Source: Mucilaginibacter phenanthrenivorans
GTDB lineage: Bacteria; Bacteroidota; Bacteroidia; Sphingobacteriales; Sphingobacteriaceae
Length of the DNA: 53,920 bases
Direction of reading: 5' to 3'
Assembly: GCF_024721155.1 (NCBI RefSeq)
Contig: NZ_JAHVAP010000020.1
Span: 1 to 53,920, forward strand
Made by a program: the position numbers and the translations under genes. The notes beneath the pieces are model-generated. The model was not told the origin of the DNA, did no database searches, and saw nothing but the letters and a program-made list of their open reading frames with translations. Each line of letters begins with the position of its first letter. The first letter of the stretch is position 1. Shown piece by piece: positions 1-7,783 of the stretch.

Positions 1-26
1 TAACAAAGAAAAAGAAGCAAAAAGAA

Positions 27-68
27 AGCTTCAACAATAATAATAACATATTAATTCTTGTTGAAGCT
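27..68. repeat. 11-bp perfect inverted repeat (hairpin)
   Basis: Arms at 27-37 and 58-68 are exact reverse complements (core GCTTCAACAA), separated by 20 AT-rich bases. It lies just left of a minus-strand gene's stop. It may end transcription from either side, but no strong T-tract follows, so the terminator role is uncertain. The window begins with TAA, which could be the stop codon of an upstream gene. Confidence 0.45.
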
Positions 69-128
69 AATCTAAAGGTAAGTTTGGGCAACGATCATTT
101 CTTGCGTTTGATTAAATGATTGTTAATC

Positions 129-755
129 TCATGTCGATTTAATGATGATTAAGTAAACTTCCTTCTTATCAGGCATATCGAATTTTGTAATCTTATTATA
201 ATTAAAAAAAGGCTCTGCGATATCCACTTGCTGCGACATAAAGGAATCGCCGATGATTTTTTCAGCCTCATCAATAGTATATAAGGTGCCTTTCACATTA
301 AAAACAAAGCCATAGCCGGATTTGCGGAGGTTTTGCATTAAAACTTTACCCTGATTTGCTGTAAAGGATATAGGGATGCTATATGCAACCCTAACCGGCT
401 TGCTGTTCTGAACGCCTGGGCTCCATTTAGGACATTGCTCCAATAGCTTAACTGCCTCCGCTTCACAGCCAGCACCAATACAGTTTAATGGCGTAACATC
501 GGTTATGCTGCCGTCTCTGTCAACTACAAAAGATAAACGAAGTTTTCCATTGATGCCTATCAATCGGGCAACATCTGGATATTTAATATTTTTGCTTAAA
601 TAAAGTCCGAACCCCTGCATTCCACCCGGGAACTCTGGAACTTTTTCAATGGCTGTAAAAATTAACTTTTTAGTAGTATCCGGAGTGCCTGTGTTTTGAG
701 CCGATGATTGCGTCACAATTAATAAAATGATAAGCAGGCTGTATAGAGATTTCAT
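129..755 (-). CDS. Exported protein with TonB C-terminal-like domain
   Basis: This encodes 208 residues. A signal peptide (about residues 1-19, ending before QNTG) is followed by a TonB_C-like domain at about 50-132. That domain shows the usual Bacteroidota pattern: EFPGG, then a YP(x)2A segment, GxLxxxFVVDxDGSI, and PxW(S)PG before a conserved strand. Such proteins are periplasmic and often of unknown role. The upstream in-frame extension to 896 is rejected because the signal peptide begins at the ATG at 753-755. A promoter-like element ends only a few bases before that ATG, so the mRNA may be nearly leaderless. The C-terminal 75 residues match nothing I recognise. Confidence 0.75.
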   Translation of the reverse strand: MKSLYSLLIILLIVTQSSAQNTGTPDTTKKLIFTAIEKVPEFPGGMQGFGLYLSKNIKYPDVARLIGINGKLRLSFVVDRDGSITDVTPLNCIGAGCEAEAVKLLEQCPKWSPGVQNSKPVRVAYSIPISFTANQGKVLMQNLRKSGYGFVFNVKGTLYTIDEAEKIIGDSFMSQQVDIAEPFFNYNKITKFDMPDKKEVYLIIIKST

Positions 756-759
756 AAGG

Positions 760-790
760 TAAAGATAAAATATTGGAGGAATTTTCCAAA
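760..790 (-). promoter_or_regulatory. Bacteroidota-type promoter for the TonB-C-domain gene
   Basis: Read on the minus strand, TTTG (787-790), 19 bases, then TATCTTTA (760-767) match the -33/-7 consensus TTTG / TAnnTTTG with one mismatch. The box ends five bases before the ATG, implying a very short or absent 5' UTR. Confidence 0.5.
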
Positions 791-983
791 AGACACAAGG
801 CGGGTAACTATTTTTTATGCAGATCTTGAAAGGTAGATACGAGTTTAAATCGAAAATGGCTATCCCGAACCAACTGTTTATAATAGATGCCGCCAATTAA
901 AGTGCTATTTATCTTTATAAACTTCACATTTTCTCCTCCAAATCTCCCTCTAAATAAAATATAAAAAAATAACTCATTAACTA

Positions 984-1014
984 TTTGACAATTAATGTAA
1001 AAGTTCTATCTTTG
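984..1014 (+). promoter_or_regulatory. Promoter of the S10-spc-alpha ribosomal operon
   Basis: TTTG at 984-987, a 19-base spacer and TATCTTTG at 1007-1014 match the Bacteroidota housekeeping consensus exactly. The predicted start near 1018 gives a leader of about 70 nt before rplC. The rest of the 756-1088 gap is AT-rich and holds only the two opposed promoters and the leader hairpin. Confidence 0.8.
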
Positions 1015-1048
1015 CCGTCCCTTACGGGGGAATATTATTTGTCTTGAA

Positions 1049-1066
1049 CGAAGCCCTACTGCTTCG
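1049..1066 (+). promoter_or_regulatory. Leader hairpin upstream of rplC
   Basis: CGAAGC, a 6-base loop (CCTACT) and GCTTCG form a perfect 6-bp stem in the predicted 5' UTR, 22 bases before the rplC start. It may be a control structure for ribosomal protein feedback; this is inferred from position only. Confidence 0.4.
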
Positions 1067-1088
1067 ATGGACGCAAACTAAAAAGAAA

Positions 1089-1706
1089 ATGTCAGGAATT
1101 ATTGGTAAAAAAGTAGGAATGACCAGCATTTTCGATGAAACAGGGAAAAATATCCCCTGCACAGTAATCGAAGCTGGCCCTTGTGTGGTAACACAGATCA
1201 GGTCTGTTGAAACCGACGGATATGCAGCAGTACAGCTTGCATATGGCGAGAAAAAAGAAAAGCACACTTCAGGTCCTTTAAAAGGTCACTTCCAGAAAGC
1301 CGGCACTACACCAAAACGTAAGCTGGTTGAATTCAAAACTTTCACGGACGAAAAAGCACTAGGAGATACTATCTCTGTAGATATTTTCGAGATCGGTGAT
1401 TTTGTTGATGTAGTTGGTACATCAAAAGGTAAAGGTTTCCAGGGTGTGGTAAAACGTCACGGTTTTGGTGGTGTGGGTATGCAAACTCACGGTCAGCACA
1501 ATCGTTTACGTGCGCCGGGTTCATTGGGTGCTTCATCATGGCCTTCACGTGTATTTAAAGGTATGCGTATGGCTGGCCACATGGGTAGTGAACGTGTTAA
1601 GGTTCAAAACTTACAGGTTGTGAAGGTGTTTGCAGAGCAGAATCTGTTGGTTGTTAAAGGTTCCATCCCAGGAGCTAAGGGTTCATTCGTAATAGTGGAT
1701 AAATAA
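1089..1706 (+). CDS. rplC: Ribosomal protein L3
   Basis: This is the 205-residue L3 of the 50S subunit, which binds 23S rRNA near the peptidyl transferase centre. The start MSGIIGKKVGMTSIF is the typical L3 N-terminus, so the in-frame extension to 1044 is not used. The KGFQGVVKRH and GSLGASSWPSRVFKGMRMAGHMG segments are diagnostic. It is the first gene of the operon here. In most relatives rpsJ (S10) directly precedes it, but here a divergent unrelated gene does. Confidence 0.97.
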   Translation: MSGIIGKKVGMTSIFDETGKNIPCTVIEAGPCVVTQIRSVETDGYAAVQLAYGEKKEKHTSGPLKGHFQKAGTTPKRKLVEFKTFTDEKALGDTISVDIFEIGDFVDVVGTSKGKGFQGVVKRHGFGGVGMQTHGQHNRLRAPGSLGASSWPSRVFKGMRMAGHMGSERVKVQNLQVVKVFAEQNLLVVKGSIPGAKGSFVIVDK

Positions 1707-1707
1707 G

Positions 1708-2337
1708 ATGGAAGTTAACGTAGTAAATGTATCAGGTAAAGAAACAGGTGCCAAGGTGCAACTTCCTGAGTCCGTATTCGGTATTGAACCAAACGATCAC
1801 GCAATCTATCTTGATGTTAAGCAGTATTTAGCTAACCAGCGTCAGGGTACACACAAATCAAAACAGCGTAACGAAATTGCAGGTTCAACCCGCAAATTAT
1901 ATAAGCAAAAAGGTACTGGTGGTGCCCGTGCAGGTAGCGTAAAATCTCCATTGTTTAATGGTGGTGGCCGTGTATTCGGTCCGCAGCCGCGCGATTACAG
2001 CTTCAAGTTAAACAAGAAGCTTAAATCACTGGCCCGCAATTCAGCTTTATCATATAAAGCGAAAGACAGCAGCATAGTAGTTGTAGAAGATTTTACTTTT
2101 GATACTGTCAAAACTAAAAGCTACATACAGCTTACCGCAGATCTTAATGTTAGTGATGTAAAAACACTTTTAGTATTAGGCGCTGCAAATAACAATGTTT
2201 ATTTATCAAGCAGAAACCTGAAAAGAACTAAGGTTATTTTAGCAAACCAGTTAAACACTTATGATGTGTTAAACGCAGGTAAGCTGATCTTAACAACAGG
2301 TGCTCTTAAAACTTTGGAGGAAGCATTAGCTAAGTAA
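1708..2337 (+). CDS. rplD: Ribosomal protein L4
   Basis: 209 residues, normal length. L4 lines the peptide exit tunnel, and in E. coli it also represses its own operon; whether it does here is unknown. The conserved tunnel loop with KGTGGARAGS and SPLFNGGGRVFGPQPRDYS is present at about residues 70-100. It starts one base after the rplC stop, which suggests translational coupling. Confidence 0.97.
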   Translation: MEVNVVNVSGKETGAKVQLPESVFGIEPNDHAIYLDVKQYLANQRQGTHKSKQRNEIAGSTRKLYKQKGTGGARAGSVKSPLFNGGGRVFGPQPRDYSFKLNKKLKSLARNSALSYKAKDSSIVVVEDFTFDTVKTKSYIQLTADLNVSDVKTLLVLGAANNNVYLSSRNLKRTKVILANQLNTYDVLNAGKLILTTGALKTLEEALAK

Positions 2338-2339
2338 TT

Positions 2340-2630
2340 ATGGAAATTTTAAAGAAACCCTTACTTACTGAAAAAGTAACTCAATTAACAGAGAAGCTTA
2401 ATCGTTATGCTTTCAAAGTTGATCACAGAGCTAACAAAATTCAGATCAAAGGAGCCATTGAGGCTATGTATGGTGTTAACGTGAAAGCTGTAAACACTAT
2501 GAAATACGTTGGAAAACTTAAGACCCGCAATACCAAAGCAGGCGCCGTTAGCGGTCGTGCTGCAACTTATAAAAAAGCGGTTATTACGTTGAAAGACGGA
2601 GAAGTAATTGATTTTTATAGCGGTATATAA
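2340..2630 (+). CDS. rplW: Ribosomal protein L23
   Basis: 96 residues. L23 sits at the tunnel exit and docks SRP and trigger factor. The N-terminal KKPLLTEKVT and the YAFKVDHRANKIQIKGAIE segment are typical. It starts two bases after the rplD stop. Confidence 0.96.
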   Translation: MEILKKPLLTEKVTQLTEKLNRYAFKVDHRANKIQIKGAIEAMYGVNVKAVNTMKYVGKLKTRNTKAGAVSGRAATYKKAVITLKDGEVIDFYSGI

Positions 2631-2638
2631 ATAAAGAG

Positions 2639-3466
2639 ATGGCAGTTAAAAGATTTAAACCGGTTACGCCCGGTACCCGCTTCCGTATAGATACTGATAC
2701 GTCAGATATCACAACAAACGTTCCTGAAAAATCGTTGGTTGTTTCATCTAACACAAGATCAGGCGGACGTAACAACAGCGGTAAAATGACCATGCGCTAT
2801 TTAGGTGGTGGCCATAAACAAGCCTACAGGTTAATTGATTTCAAACGTAATAAATTTGATATCCCTGCAAAGGTTGCAACTATCGAGTACGATCCTAACC
2901 GTTCTGCACGTATAGCACTGTTACATTTTGTTGACGGAGAAAAAAGATATATGATAGCCCCTGCAGGCTTAGTAGTTGGACAGACCGTTTTATCGGGCGA
3001 AACAGCTCCTCCTGAAGTTGGTAACACGTTACCGTTAAAAACCATCCCATTGGGTTCTATTATTCACAATATTGAATTGAACCCGGGTCAGGGCGGTACT
3101 ATTGCACGCAGTGCAGGTACTTACGCACAGCTTTCAGCACGTGATGGCAAATATGCTATTATAAAATTGCCTTCAGGCGAAACCCGTATGATCCTGGCAA
3201 CTTGCCTGGCTACTATCGGTACAGTTTCAAATGGCGACAGAGCAAACGCTGTGTTAGGTAAAGCCGGCCGTAAACGCTGGTTAGGCCGCAGGCCAAGAGT
3301 TCGTGGTGTAGCCATGAACCCGGTAGATCACCCTATGGGTGGTGGCGAGGGCAGGGCCTCAGGTGGTCACCCACGTTCACGTAAAGGTTTATTAGCTAAA
3401 GGCTACAAAACTCGTGACAAAAAGAAAACATCGGATCGTTATATCATTGAAAGAAGGAAGAAATAA
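2639..3466 (+). CDS. rplB: Ribosomal protein L2
   Basis: 275 residues, full length. L2 is needed for subunit joining and peptidyl transfer. The C-terminal signature RGVAMNPVDHPMGGGEGRAS includes the conserved histidine in the NPVDHP motif. The N-terminal RNA-binding domain carries RNNSGKMTMRYLGGGHK. Confidence 0.97.
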   Translation: MAVKRFKPVTPGTRFRIDTDTSDITTNVPEKSLVVSSNTRSGGRNNSGKMTMRYLGGGHKQAYRLIDFKRNKFDIPAKVATIEYDPNRSARIALLHFVDGEKRYMIAPAGLVVGQTVLSGETAPPEVGNTLPLKTIPLGSIIHNIELNPGQGGTIARSAGTYAQLSARDGKYAIIKLPSGETRMILATCLATIGTVSNGDRANAVLGKAGRKRWLGRRPRVRGVAMNPVDHPMGGGEGRASGGHPRSRKGLLAKGYKTRDKKKTSDRYIIERRKK

Positions 3467-3468
3467 CA

Positions 3469-3735
3469 ATGGCACGTTCAATTAGAAAAGGACCTTACAT
3501 CGATCATAACCTTGACAAGAAAGTTATGGTTCTGAATGATTCAAATAAGAAATCGGTTGTAAAAACATGGTCAAGGCGCTCCATGATCTCTCCGGATTTC
3601 GTTGGTCATACATTCGCAGTACACAACGGAAATAAATTTATCCCTGTGTACGTAACAGAAAACATGGTTGGACACAAGCTGGGAGAGTTTGCACCAACAC
3701 GTACATTCCGTGGTCACGCAGAAAAGAAAAAATAA
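3469..3735 (+). CDS. rpsS: Ribosomal protein S19
   Basis: 88 residues. S19 pairs with S13 in the head of the 30S subunit. The MARSIRKGPYID start and GHKLGEFAPTRTFRGHA end are diagnostic. It lies two bases from rplB and three from rplV. Confidence 0.97.
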   Translation: MARSIRKGPYIDHNLDKKVMVLNDSNKKSVVKTWSRRSMISPDFVGHTFAVHNGNKFIPVYVTENMVGHKLGEFAPTRTFRGHAEKKK

Positions 3736-3738
3736 GGC

Positions 3739-4167
3739 ATGGAAGCAACAACAAAAATTAAAAAGTCTGTACTAATCAGACAGCAAAAGGAAGCTGCAAA
3801 ATTGCAGGTTGGTGGTGCATCTGTTGCCAAATTACAGAACTGCCCTACCTCACCGCGTAAAATGCGTTTGGTGGTTGACCTTATCCGCGGTATGAACGTT
3901 GAGAAAGCGATATATACCCTTAAGTTCTTAAATAAAGAAGCTGCAATACGCGTTGAAAAGCTTTTGTTATCAGCCATCAAAAACTGGGAAGCAAAAAACG
4001 AAGGCAAGCGTGTTGAAGACAGCGACTTATATGTAAAAGAGGTGTCAGTAGGTGGTGGTCGTCAGCTAAAAAGGTTACGTCCTGCTCCGCAAGGAAGAGG
4101 ATACCGTATCCGCAAACGCTCAAACCATGTACACTTGGTGGTAGACAGTAAAAACGACAACAATTAA
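3739..4167 (+). CDS. rplV: Ribosomal protein L22
   Basis: 142 residues, longer than the roughly 110 of E. coli L22. It has an N-terminal extension of about 25 residues rich in Lys and Ala (MEATTKIKKSVLIRQQKEAA) before the L22 core, which begins near residue 27. The extension appears to be a Bacteroidota trait. The tunnel hairpin with GGGRQLKRLRPAPQGRG is intact. Confidence 0.95.
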   Translation: MEATTKIKKSVLIRQQKEAAKLQVGGASVAKLQNCPTSPRKMRLVVDLIRGMNVEKAIYTLKFLNKEAAIRVEKLLLSAIKNWEAKNEGKRVEDSDLYVKEVSVGGGRQLKRLRPAPQGRGYRIRKRSNHVHLVVDSKNDNN

Positions 4168-4173
4168 TTTGAA

Positions 4174-5055
4174 ATGGGACAGAAAGCACATCCAATAGGT
4201 AACAGATTAGGAATCATCAGAGGTTGGGATTCTAATTGGTTCGGTGGCAATCATTATGCCGACAAATTAGTTGAAGACGAAAAGATCCGTAAATATCTTT
4301 CAGCACGTATCTCAAAAGGTGGTGTATCAAAGGTAGTTATAGAACGCACACTGAAACGCATCACTGTAACTATACACACTGCCCGTCCGGGTATTGTTAT
4401 AGGTAAAGGTGGCCAGGAAGTTGACAAGATAAAAGAAGAGTTAAAGAAATTGACTAAGAAGGAAGTTCAGATCAACATATTTGAGATCAAACGTCCGGAG
4501 CTTGATGCACAACTAGTTGCTGAAGGCATAGCAAAACAGCTTGAAGCTCGTATTTCATTCCGTCGTGCAATGAAAACCACTATTGCTTCAACCATGAGAA
4601 TGGGTGCTGAAGGAATAAAGGTTATGACATCAGGCCGTTTAGGTGGCGCTGAAATGGCACGTACAGAACAATATAAGGAAGGAAGAATTCCACTACATAC
4701 TTTCCGTGCAGACATCGATTATGCATTAGCTGAAGCATTAACTACCTATGGTAAAATAGGTGTTAAGGTTTGGATTTGCAAAGGCGAGGTTTACGGCAAA
4801 CGCGACTTATCACCAAACATTGGCGGCGCAAGCAGCGCAAGCGGTAAAGGTGGACGCCCTGAAGGCGGCGCGGCAGGCTTCGGCGGTCGTGGCGGCAACG
4901 AAAGAGGCGGTGAGCGCGGTGGCGAACGCAGAGGCGACAGGAAACCAGGCGGTGATCGTCGTGGTGGTCCGGGCCAGGGCGGTAATCGTCCCGGTGGACA
5001 AGGCGGAGGAAGCCGTCCAGGCGGAAATCGCCCGGGTGGTCCAGGAAAGAGATAA
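4174..5055 (+). CDS. rpsC: Ribosomal protein S3 with Gly/Arg-rich tail
   Basis: 293 residues. The core, residues 1 to about 216, is a normal S3 with a KH domain (GIVIGKGG at about 73-80) and the C-terminal domain ending KGEVYGKRDLSP; S3 forms part of the mRNA entry site. From about 217 to 293 a tail of roughly 77 residues consists almost wholly of Gly, Arg, Pro, Glu and Asp with RGG-like repeats. The low-complexity GC-rich DNA there leaves other frames open (for example 4760-5062 plus and 4791-5411 minus), which are artefacts. Confidence 0.95.
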   Translation: MGQKAHPIGNRLGIIRGWDSNWFGGNHYADKLVEDEKIRKYLSARISKGGVSKVVIERTLKRITVTIHTARPGIVIGKGGQEVDKIKEELKKLTKKEVQINIFEIKRPELDAQLVAEGIAKQLEARISFRRAMKTTIASTMRMGAEGIKVMTSGRLGGAEMARTEQYKEGRIPLHTFRADIDYALAEALTTYGKIGVKVWICKGEVYGKRDLSPNIGGASSASGKGGRPEGGAAGFGGRGGNERGGERGGERRGDRKPGGDRRGGPGQGGNRPGGQGGGSRPGGNRPGGPGKR

Positions 5056-5073
5056 TAATTAGAGTAGAAAAAA

Positions 5074-5090
5074 TATATCGTAACGATATA
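5074..5090 (+). other. Short hairpin between rpsC and rplP
   Basis: TATATCG, TAA, CGATATA form a 7-bp perfect stem with a three-base loop, 13 bases before the rplP start. It could tune translation of rplP. It is AT-rich and may be chance. Confidence 0.3.
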
Positions 5091-5103
5091 AAAGCTTAAG
5101 AAA

Positions 5104-5526
5104 ATGCTACAGCCAAAAAGAACGAAGTTCAGAAAGATGCAAAAAGGCAAAATGAAAGGTAACGCCAGTCGTGGCGCTGAGCTTTCATTCGGATCTTTCG
5201 GTATAAAATCACTCGAGCCGGCCTGGATCACCAGCCGCCAGATCGAAGCTGCACGTATTGCTGTTACACGTTTTATGAAACGTGAAGGCCAGGTGTGGAT
5301 CAGGATATTCCCTGACAAGCCTGTAACCAAAAAACCGGCAGAAGTACGTATGGGTAAAGGTAAAGGTGCTCCTGAGTACTGGGTAGCGGTAGTACGCCCC
5401 GGAAGGATCATTTTTGAAGCCGAAGGTGTGCCTTTAGATGTTGCTAAAGAAGCACTGCGCCTGGCAGCACAAAAATTGCCTGTGCAAACAAGATTTATAG
5501 TACGTAGAGATTACGTAGAAGCATAA
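5104..5526 (+). CDS. rplP: Ribosomal protein L16
   Basis: 140 residues. L16 helps place the A-site tRNA. The start MLQPKRTKFRKMQKGKMKGNASRG and the segment VRMGKGKGAPEYWVAVV are diagnostic, and length matches the family. Confidence 0.97.
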   Translation: MLQPKRTKFRKMQKGKMKGNASRGAELSFGSFGIKSLEPAWITSRQIEAARIAVTRFMKREGQVWIRIFPDKPVTKKPAEVRMGKGKGAPEYWVAVVRPGRIIFEAEGVPLDVAKEALRLAAQKLPVQTRFIVRRDYVEA

Positions 5527-5538
5527 ATAAAAATGAAC

Positions 5539-5587
5539 GTTATAAATGTGTTGTAATACGTTTAGTACAACAGGTAACTTTTATAAC
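5539..5587 (+). other. Two-tier hairpin between rplP and rpmC
   Basis: The outer arms GTTATAAA (5539-5546) and TTTATAAC (5580-5587) and the inner arms GTTGTA (5550-5555) and TACAAC (5566-5571) are nested perfect complements. The junction is 92 bases, long for this compact operon. It may be a processing or regulatory structure. Confidence 0.4.
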
Positions 5588-5618
5588 CTCTTCAATATAA
5601 CACAAACAGTTAAATAAA

Positions 5619-5822
5619 ATGAAGAACTCAGAAATTTTGGAGTTGTCAACTGAAGAATTGGTTGCCAGGGTCAGCGAGGAGAGAGCAACTCTTACCAAAC
5701 TGAAATTTGCACATGCGGTTTCTGCTATTGAAAACCCTACCCGTATCACAAAGGTACGTAAGGACATCGCCCGCTTAACTACGGAGTTAACAAAGCGCAA
5801 ATCGGCGGCAGCTTCTGAATAA
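5619..5822 (+). CDS. rpmC: Ribosomal protein L29
   Basis: 67 residues, two-helix protein at the tunnel exit. The pattern EILELSTEELVARVSEERATLTKLKF is an L29 N-terminus, followed by RITKVRKDIARLTTELTKRK. It lies 17 bases before rpsQ. Confidence 0.95.
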   Translation: MKNSEILELSTEELVARVSEERATLTKLKFAHAVSAIENPTRITKVRKDIARLTTELTKRKSAAASE

Positions 5823-5839
5823 ATTAAGCATCGGGAAAA

Positions 5840-6094
5840 ATGGAAAGAAATTTAAGAAAAACTCGTACCGGCCTGGTAGTTAGCAACAAGATGGAAAAAT
5901 CTATCGTGGTTGCCGTTGAGCGTAAAGTGAAACACCCTATCTACGGTAAATTCGTTAAGAAGACTACCAAATTTATGGCTCATGATGAAGCCAATACTTG
6001 TGGTGTAGGCGATACCGTATTGATTATGGAAACCCGCCCGCTGAGCAAGAACAAAAACTGGAGATTAGTTCAAATTTTAGAAAGGGCTAAATAA
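5840..6094 (+). CDS. rpsQ: Ribosomal protein S17
   Basis: 84 residues, OB-fold primary 16S-binding protein. The segments RTGLVVSNKMEKSIVVAVERKVKHP and GDTVLIMETRPLSKNKNWRLV are typical of S17. Confidence 0.96.
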   Translation: MERNLRKTRTGLVVSNKMEKSIVVAVERKVKHPIYGKFVKKTTKFMAHDEANTCGVGDTVLIMETRPLSKNKNWRLVQILERAK

Positions 6095-6095
6095 G

Positions 6096-6464
6096 ATGGT
6101 ACAACAGGAATCAAGATTAAATGTAGCTGACAACAGCGGTGCTAAAGAAGTTTTAGTTATCCGTGTGTTAGGTGGTACCGGTAAAAGGTATGCATCAATC
6201 GGCGATAAGATAGTAGTTACCGTAAAGAGCGCTTTGCCATCAGGCAACGTTAAAAAAGGTACCGTTTCAAAAGCTGTAGTAGTTAGAACTAAAAAAGAGA
6301 TCCGTCGTAAGGATGGTTCTTACATTCGTTTTGATGACAATGCCGCTGTTTTGTTAAACAACCAGGATGAGCCAAGAGGTACCCGTATCTTTGGCCCGGT
6401 AGCAAGAGAGTTACGTGAAAAACAATTTATGAAAATTGTATCATTAGCACCGGAGGTATTGTAA
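6096..6464 (+). CDS. rplN: Ribosomal protein L14
   Basis: 122 residues, exact family length. L14 forms an inter-subunit bridge. MVQQESRLNVADNSGAKE and GTRIFGPVARELREKQFMKI are diagnostic. It starts one base after the rpsQ stop. Confidence 0.97.
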   Translation: MVQQESRLNVADNSGAKEVLVIRVLGGTGKRYASIGDKIVVTVKSALPSGNVKKGTVSKAVVVRTKKEIRRKDGSYIRFDDNAAVLLNNQDEPRGTRIFGPVARELREKQFMKIVSLAPEVL

Positions 6465-6466
6465 TA

Positions 6467-6811
6467 ATGGAAAAGAAACAACACATACAACCTGCCAAAT
6501 TAAAGATCAAAAAAGGCGATCTGGTAAAGGTTATAGCCGGCGATTCAAAAGGATCAGAAGGTAAGATATTAGAAGTAATATTAGAAAAAGGCCGCGCTAT
6601 TGTTGAAGGTGCCAATATGGTATCAAAACATACAAAGCCTAATGCAGCAAAACCTAACGGTGGAATTGTTAAGCAGGAAGCTGCTATCGCAATTTCAAAC
6701 CTGGCGCTGATCGATCCTAAATCAGGAAAGGCAACCCGCGTTGGCCGCAGGAAAAACGATGCAGGTAAATTAGTAAGATTTGCAAAAATATCAGGAGAGG
6801 AAATTAAGTAA
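6467..6811 (+). CDS. rplX: Ribosomal protein L24
   Basis: 114 residues, assembly-initiator protein. It contains a KOW motif (KKGDLVKVIAGDSKGSEGKI at about residues 15-34). Its stop overlaps the rplE start by one base (TAATG), consistent with coupled translation. Confidence 0.96.
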   Translation: MEKKQHIQPAKLKIKKGDLVKVIAGDSKGSEGKILEVILEKGRAIVEGANMVSKHTKPNAAKPNGGIVKQEAAIAISNLALIDPKSGKATRVGRRKNDAGKLVRFAKISGEEIK

Positions 6812-7380
6812 TGGAATACGTACCAAGATTAAAAACGAAGTATAAGGACGAAATTCGTACTGCACTGAAAGATAAATTTCAGTACAAAAGCGTAATGCAG
6901 GTTCCTAAGCTTGAGAAAATCGCTATCAACCAGGGTGTTGGTGGTGCTACTACTGATAAAAAGCTTATTGAAAGTACTATTACCGAATTGACCACTATTA
7001 CAGGTCAGCAGGCTGTATCTTCAAAATCAAAGAAAGATATTTCAAACTTTAAATTACGTAAAAACATGCCTATCGGCGTACGTGTTACCTTACGTGATAA
7101 TACAATGTATGAGTTTCTTGACCGTTTAATTGCTGTTGCCCTGCCACGTATCCGTGACTTCAAAGGCATTAACGATAAAGGTTTTGACGGACGTGGAAAC
7201 TATACTTTAGGTGTATCTGAGCAAATCATTTTCCCTGAGATAAATATCGATAAGATCAATAAAATCCAGGGTATGGATATTACCTTTGTAACCTCAGCTA
7301 CCAACGATGTTGAAGCATTAGAGTTACTGAAACAATTTGGTTTACCATTTAAAAATCAAACTCCAACTAACAATGGCTAA
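6811..7380 (+). CDS. rplE: Ribosomal protein L5
   Basis: 189 residues. L5 binds 5S rRNA. MEYVPRLKTKY, KLEKIAINQGVG and the C-terminal GMDITFVTSATNDVEALELL are typical. It overlaps rplX by one base and rpsN by eight. Confidence 0.97.
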   Translation: MEYVPRLKTKYKDEIRTALKDKFQYKSVMQVPKLEKIAINQGVGGATTDKKLIESTITELTTITGQQAVSSKSKKDISNFKLRKNMPIGVRVTLRDNTMYEFLDRLIAVALPRIRDFKGINDKGFDGRGNYTLGVSEQIIFPEINIDKINKIQGMDITFVTSATNDVEALELLKQFGLPFKNQTPTNNG

Positions 7381-7642
7381 AGAAGGTGTAAAGGCACGTG
7401 AAATTAAACGCGCTAAATTAGTAGCTAAATACGCTGAGAAAAGAGCGGCCCTTAAAGCTGAAGGAAACTATGCAGCATTAGATGCATTACCAAAAGCGTC
7501 ATCACCGGTTAAATTACATAACCGTTGTAAATTAACAGGCCGTCCGCGTGGATACATGCGTCAGTTTGGTATATCACGTGTTACATTCCGTGATATGGCA
7601 CTGGCAGGAAAGATCCCCGGAATAAAGAAAGCAAGCTGGTAA
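7373..7642 (+). CDS. rpsN: Ribosomal protein S14, zinc-free form
   Basis: 89 residues. The start is placed at MAKEGVKAREIKR (7373), inside the last codons of rplE; the upstream extension from 7337 reads L5 DNA in another frame. The end RPRGYMRQFGISRVTFRDMA is the S14 signature. Only one Cys remains, so the zinc ribbon of the short S14 type is absent and the protein is the long, zinc-independent type. Confidence 0.95.
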   Translation: MAKEGVKAREIKRAKLVAKYAEKRAALKAEGNYAALDALPKASSPVKLHNRCKLTGRPRGYMRQFGISRVTFRDMALAGKIPGIKKASW

Positions 7643-7651
7643 ACAGCGATT

Positions 7652-7705
7652 AGAGAATAGAAACCAGAGATTAGGAAAACAACTAACCTCTGGTTTCTAT
7701 TCTCT
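7652..7705. repeat. 23-bp inverted repeat built of heptamer units
   Basis: Arms 7652-7674 and 7683-7705 match at 22 of 23 positions around an 8-base loop. Each arm is phased in sevens (AGAGAAT, AGAAACC, AGAGATT). The same heptamer pattern recurs at 13302-13330, 15584-15615 and 26193-26224. It splits rpsN from rpsH and would form a long hairpin in the operon mRNA. Confidence 0.7.
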
Positions 7706-7783
7706 GATTAACTATAATGAATTAACCGATAGAAGGTCGCCCGGGATGTTACCGGAAGGAAACCACTATCATAACACAATAAA

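Noticed and set aside
4791..5411. Long minus-strand open frame opposite the rpsC tail, and a plus-frame one at 4760-5062
   Set aside because: Both arise from the GC-rich Gly/Arg repeats of S3; their products are low-complexity Pro/Arg or Ala runs without domains.
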